Shown here: piece after piece, positions 5,732 through 5,804 of the stretch
How positions within the stretch are numbered: the first letter of the stretch is position 1
Layout: each line of letters opens with the position of its first letter
Origin: Chlorobiota bacterium
GTDB lineage: Bacteria; Bacteroidota; Ignavibacteria; SZUA-365; JAADGX01
Direction of reading: 5' to 3'
Assembly (NCBI GenBank): GCA_013152135.1
Contig: JAADGX010000114.1
Location: forward strand, 1-5,804
Length of the DNA: 5,804 bases
The notes under the pieces: model-generated
What the model was told of the DNA's origin: nothing
Database searches by the model: none
The model's input: the letters and a program-made list of their open reading frames with translations, nothing else
Made by a program: the position numbers and the translations under genes

Positions 5732-5804
5732 TCAGATAATATTTCGTTTTTTGAGCCAGGTGTATCCCGCCGGAGATTTGAAGAACCGCTCTCGTCGCAG
5801 GGCT
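5732..5804 (-). CDS. Second GIY-YIG nuclease copy (3' end only, cut by window edge)
   Basis: The last 24 codons visible read ALRRERFFKS-PAGYT-WLKKRNII and stop at 5732-5734. They are identical at DNA level to the end of the complete nuclease gene to its left. The rest lies beyond the window. Identity without a single substitution implies recent duplication or ongoing homogenisation. Confidence 0.8.
   Translation of the reverse strand, partial: ALRRERFFKSPAGYTWLKKRNII

Overview
The window looks like chromosomal DNA from a Gram-negative bacterium, most plausibly of the Bacteroidota/Chlorobiota (FCB) side of the tree. The reasons are three exported DUF1573 proteins (a family abundant there), a small GIY-YIG protein of the kind common in those genomes, and two AT-rich sequences resembling the TAnnTTTG promoter type. 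Clear Shine-Dalgarno sites before several genes argue against a classical Bacteroides-like organism and fit Chlorobiota/Ignavibacteria/Kapabacteria-like lineages better. This placement is inference; no marker gene fixes it.

Layout. Bases 1-467 (minus) hold the N-terminal two thirds of a PspA/IM30 envelope-stress protein, with its start, ribosome binding site and a candidate promoter overlapping a perfect 14-bp palindrome. Bases 569-665 contain no convincing gene but do contain a long nested inverted repeat. Bases 705-845 (minus) are a tRNA-Gly(CCC) with its own candidate promoter and terminator. From 874 to 5142 (plus) runs a compact gene string: fetA and fetB (iron-export type ABC transporter, 4-bp overlap), three tandem exported DUF1573 paralogues with a CxC motif, and an 84-residue two-helix ferritin-like protein. 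It ends at a strong 14-bp terminator at 5221-5266. A candidate promoter at 2434-2463 may make the DUF1573/ferritin part a separate transcription unit from fetAB.

The right end (5342-5804, minus) is the most unusual part. A small GIY-YIG nuclease gene is flanked on both sides by fragments of tRNA-Ser(CGA). One fragment has its anticodon loop interrupted by 23 bases that form two small hairpins; the other keeps only one hairpin and lacks the T arm and acceptor end. A second nuclease gene copy, identical over the visible 73 bases, enters from the right edge. This is a tandem array of a unit of about 320-335 bp made of a tRNA-Ser 3' fragment followed by a GIY-YIG gene. The nuclease ATG lies one base after the tRNA discriminator base. 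I read it as a tRNA-derived, nuclease-bearing mobile or amplifying element.

Functionally, PspA (membrane integrity), FetAB (iron efflux, linked to peroxide tolerance in E. coli), exported CxC proteins and a half-ferritin with metal ligands would fit an envelope, iron and oxidative-stress neighbourhood. That link is inferred from gene order alone.
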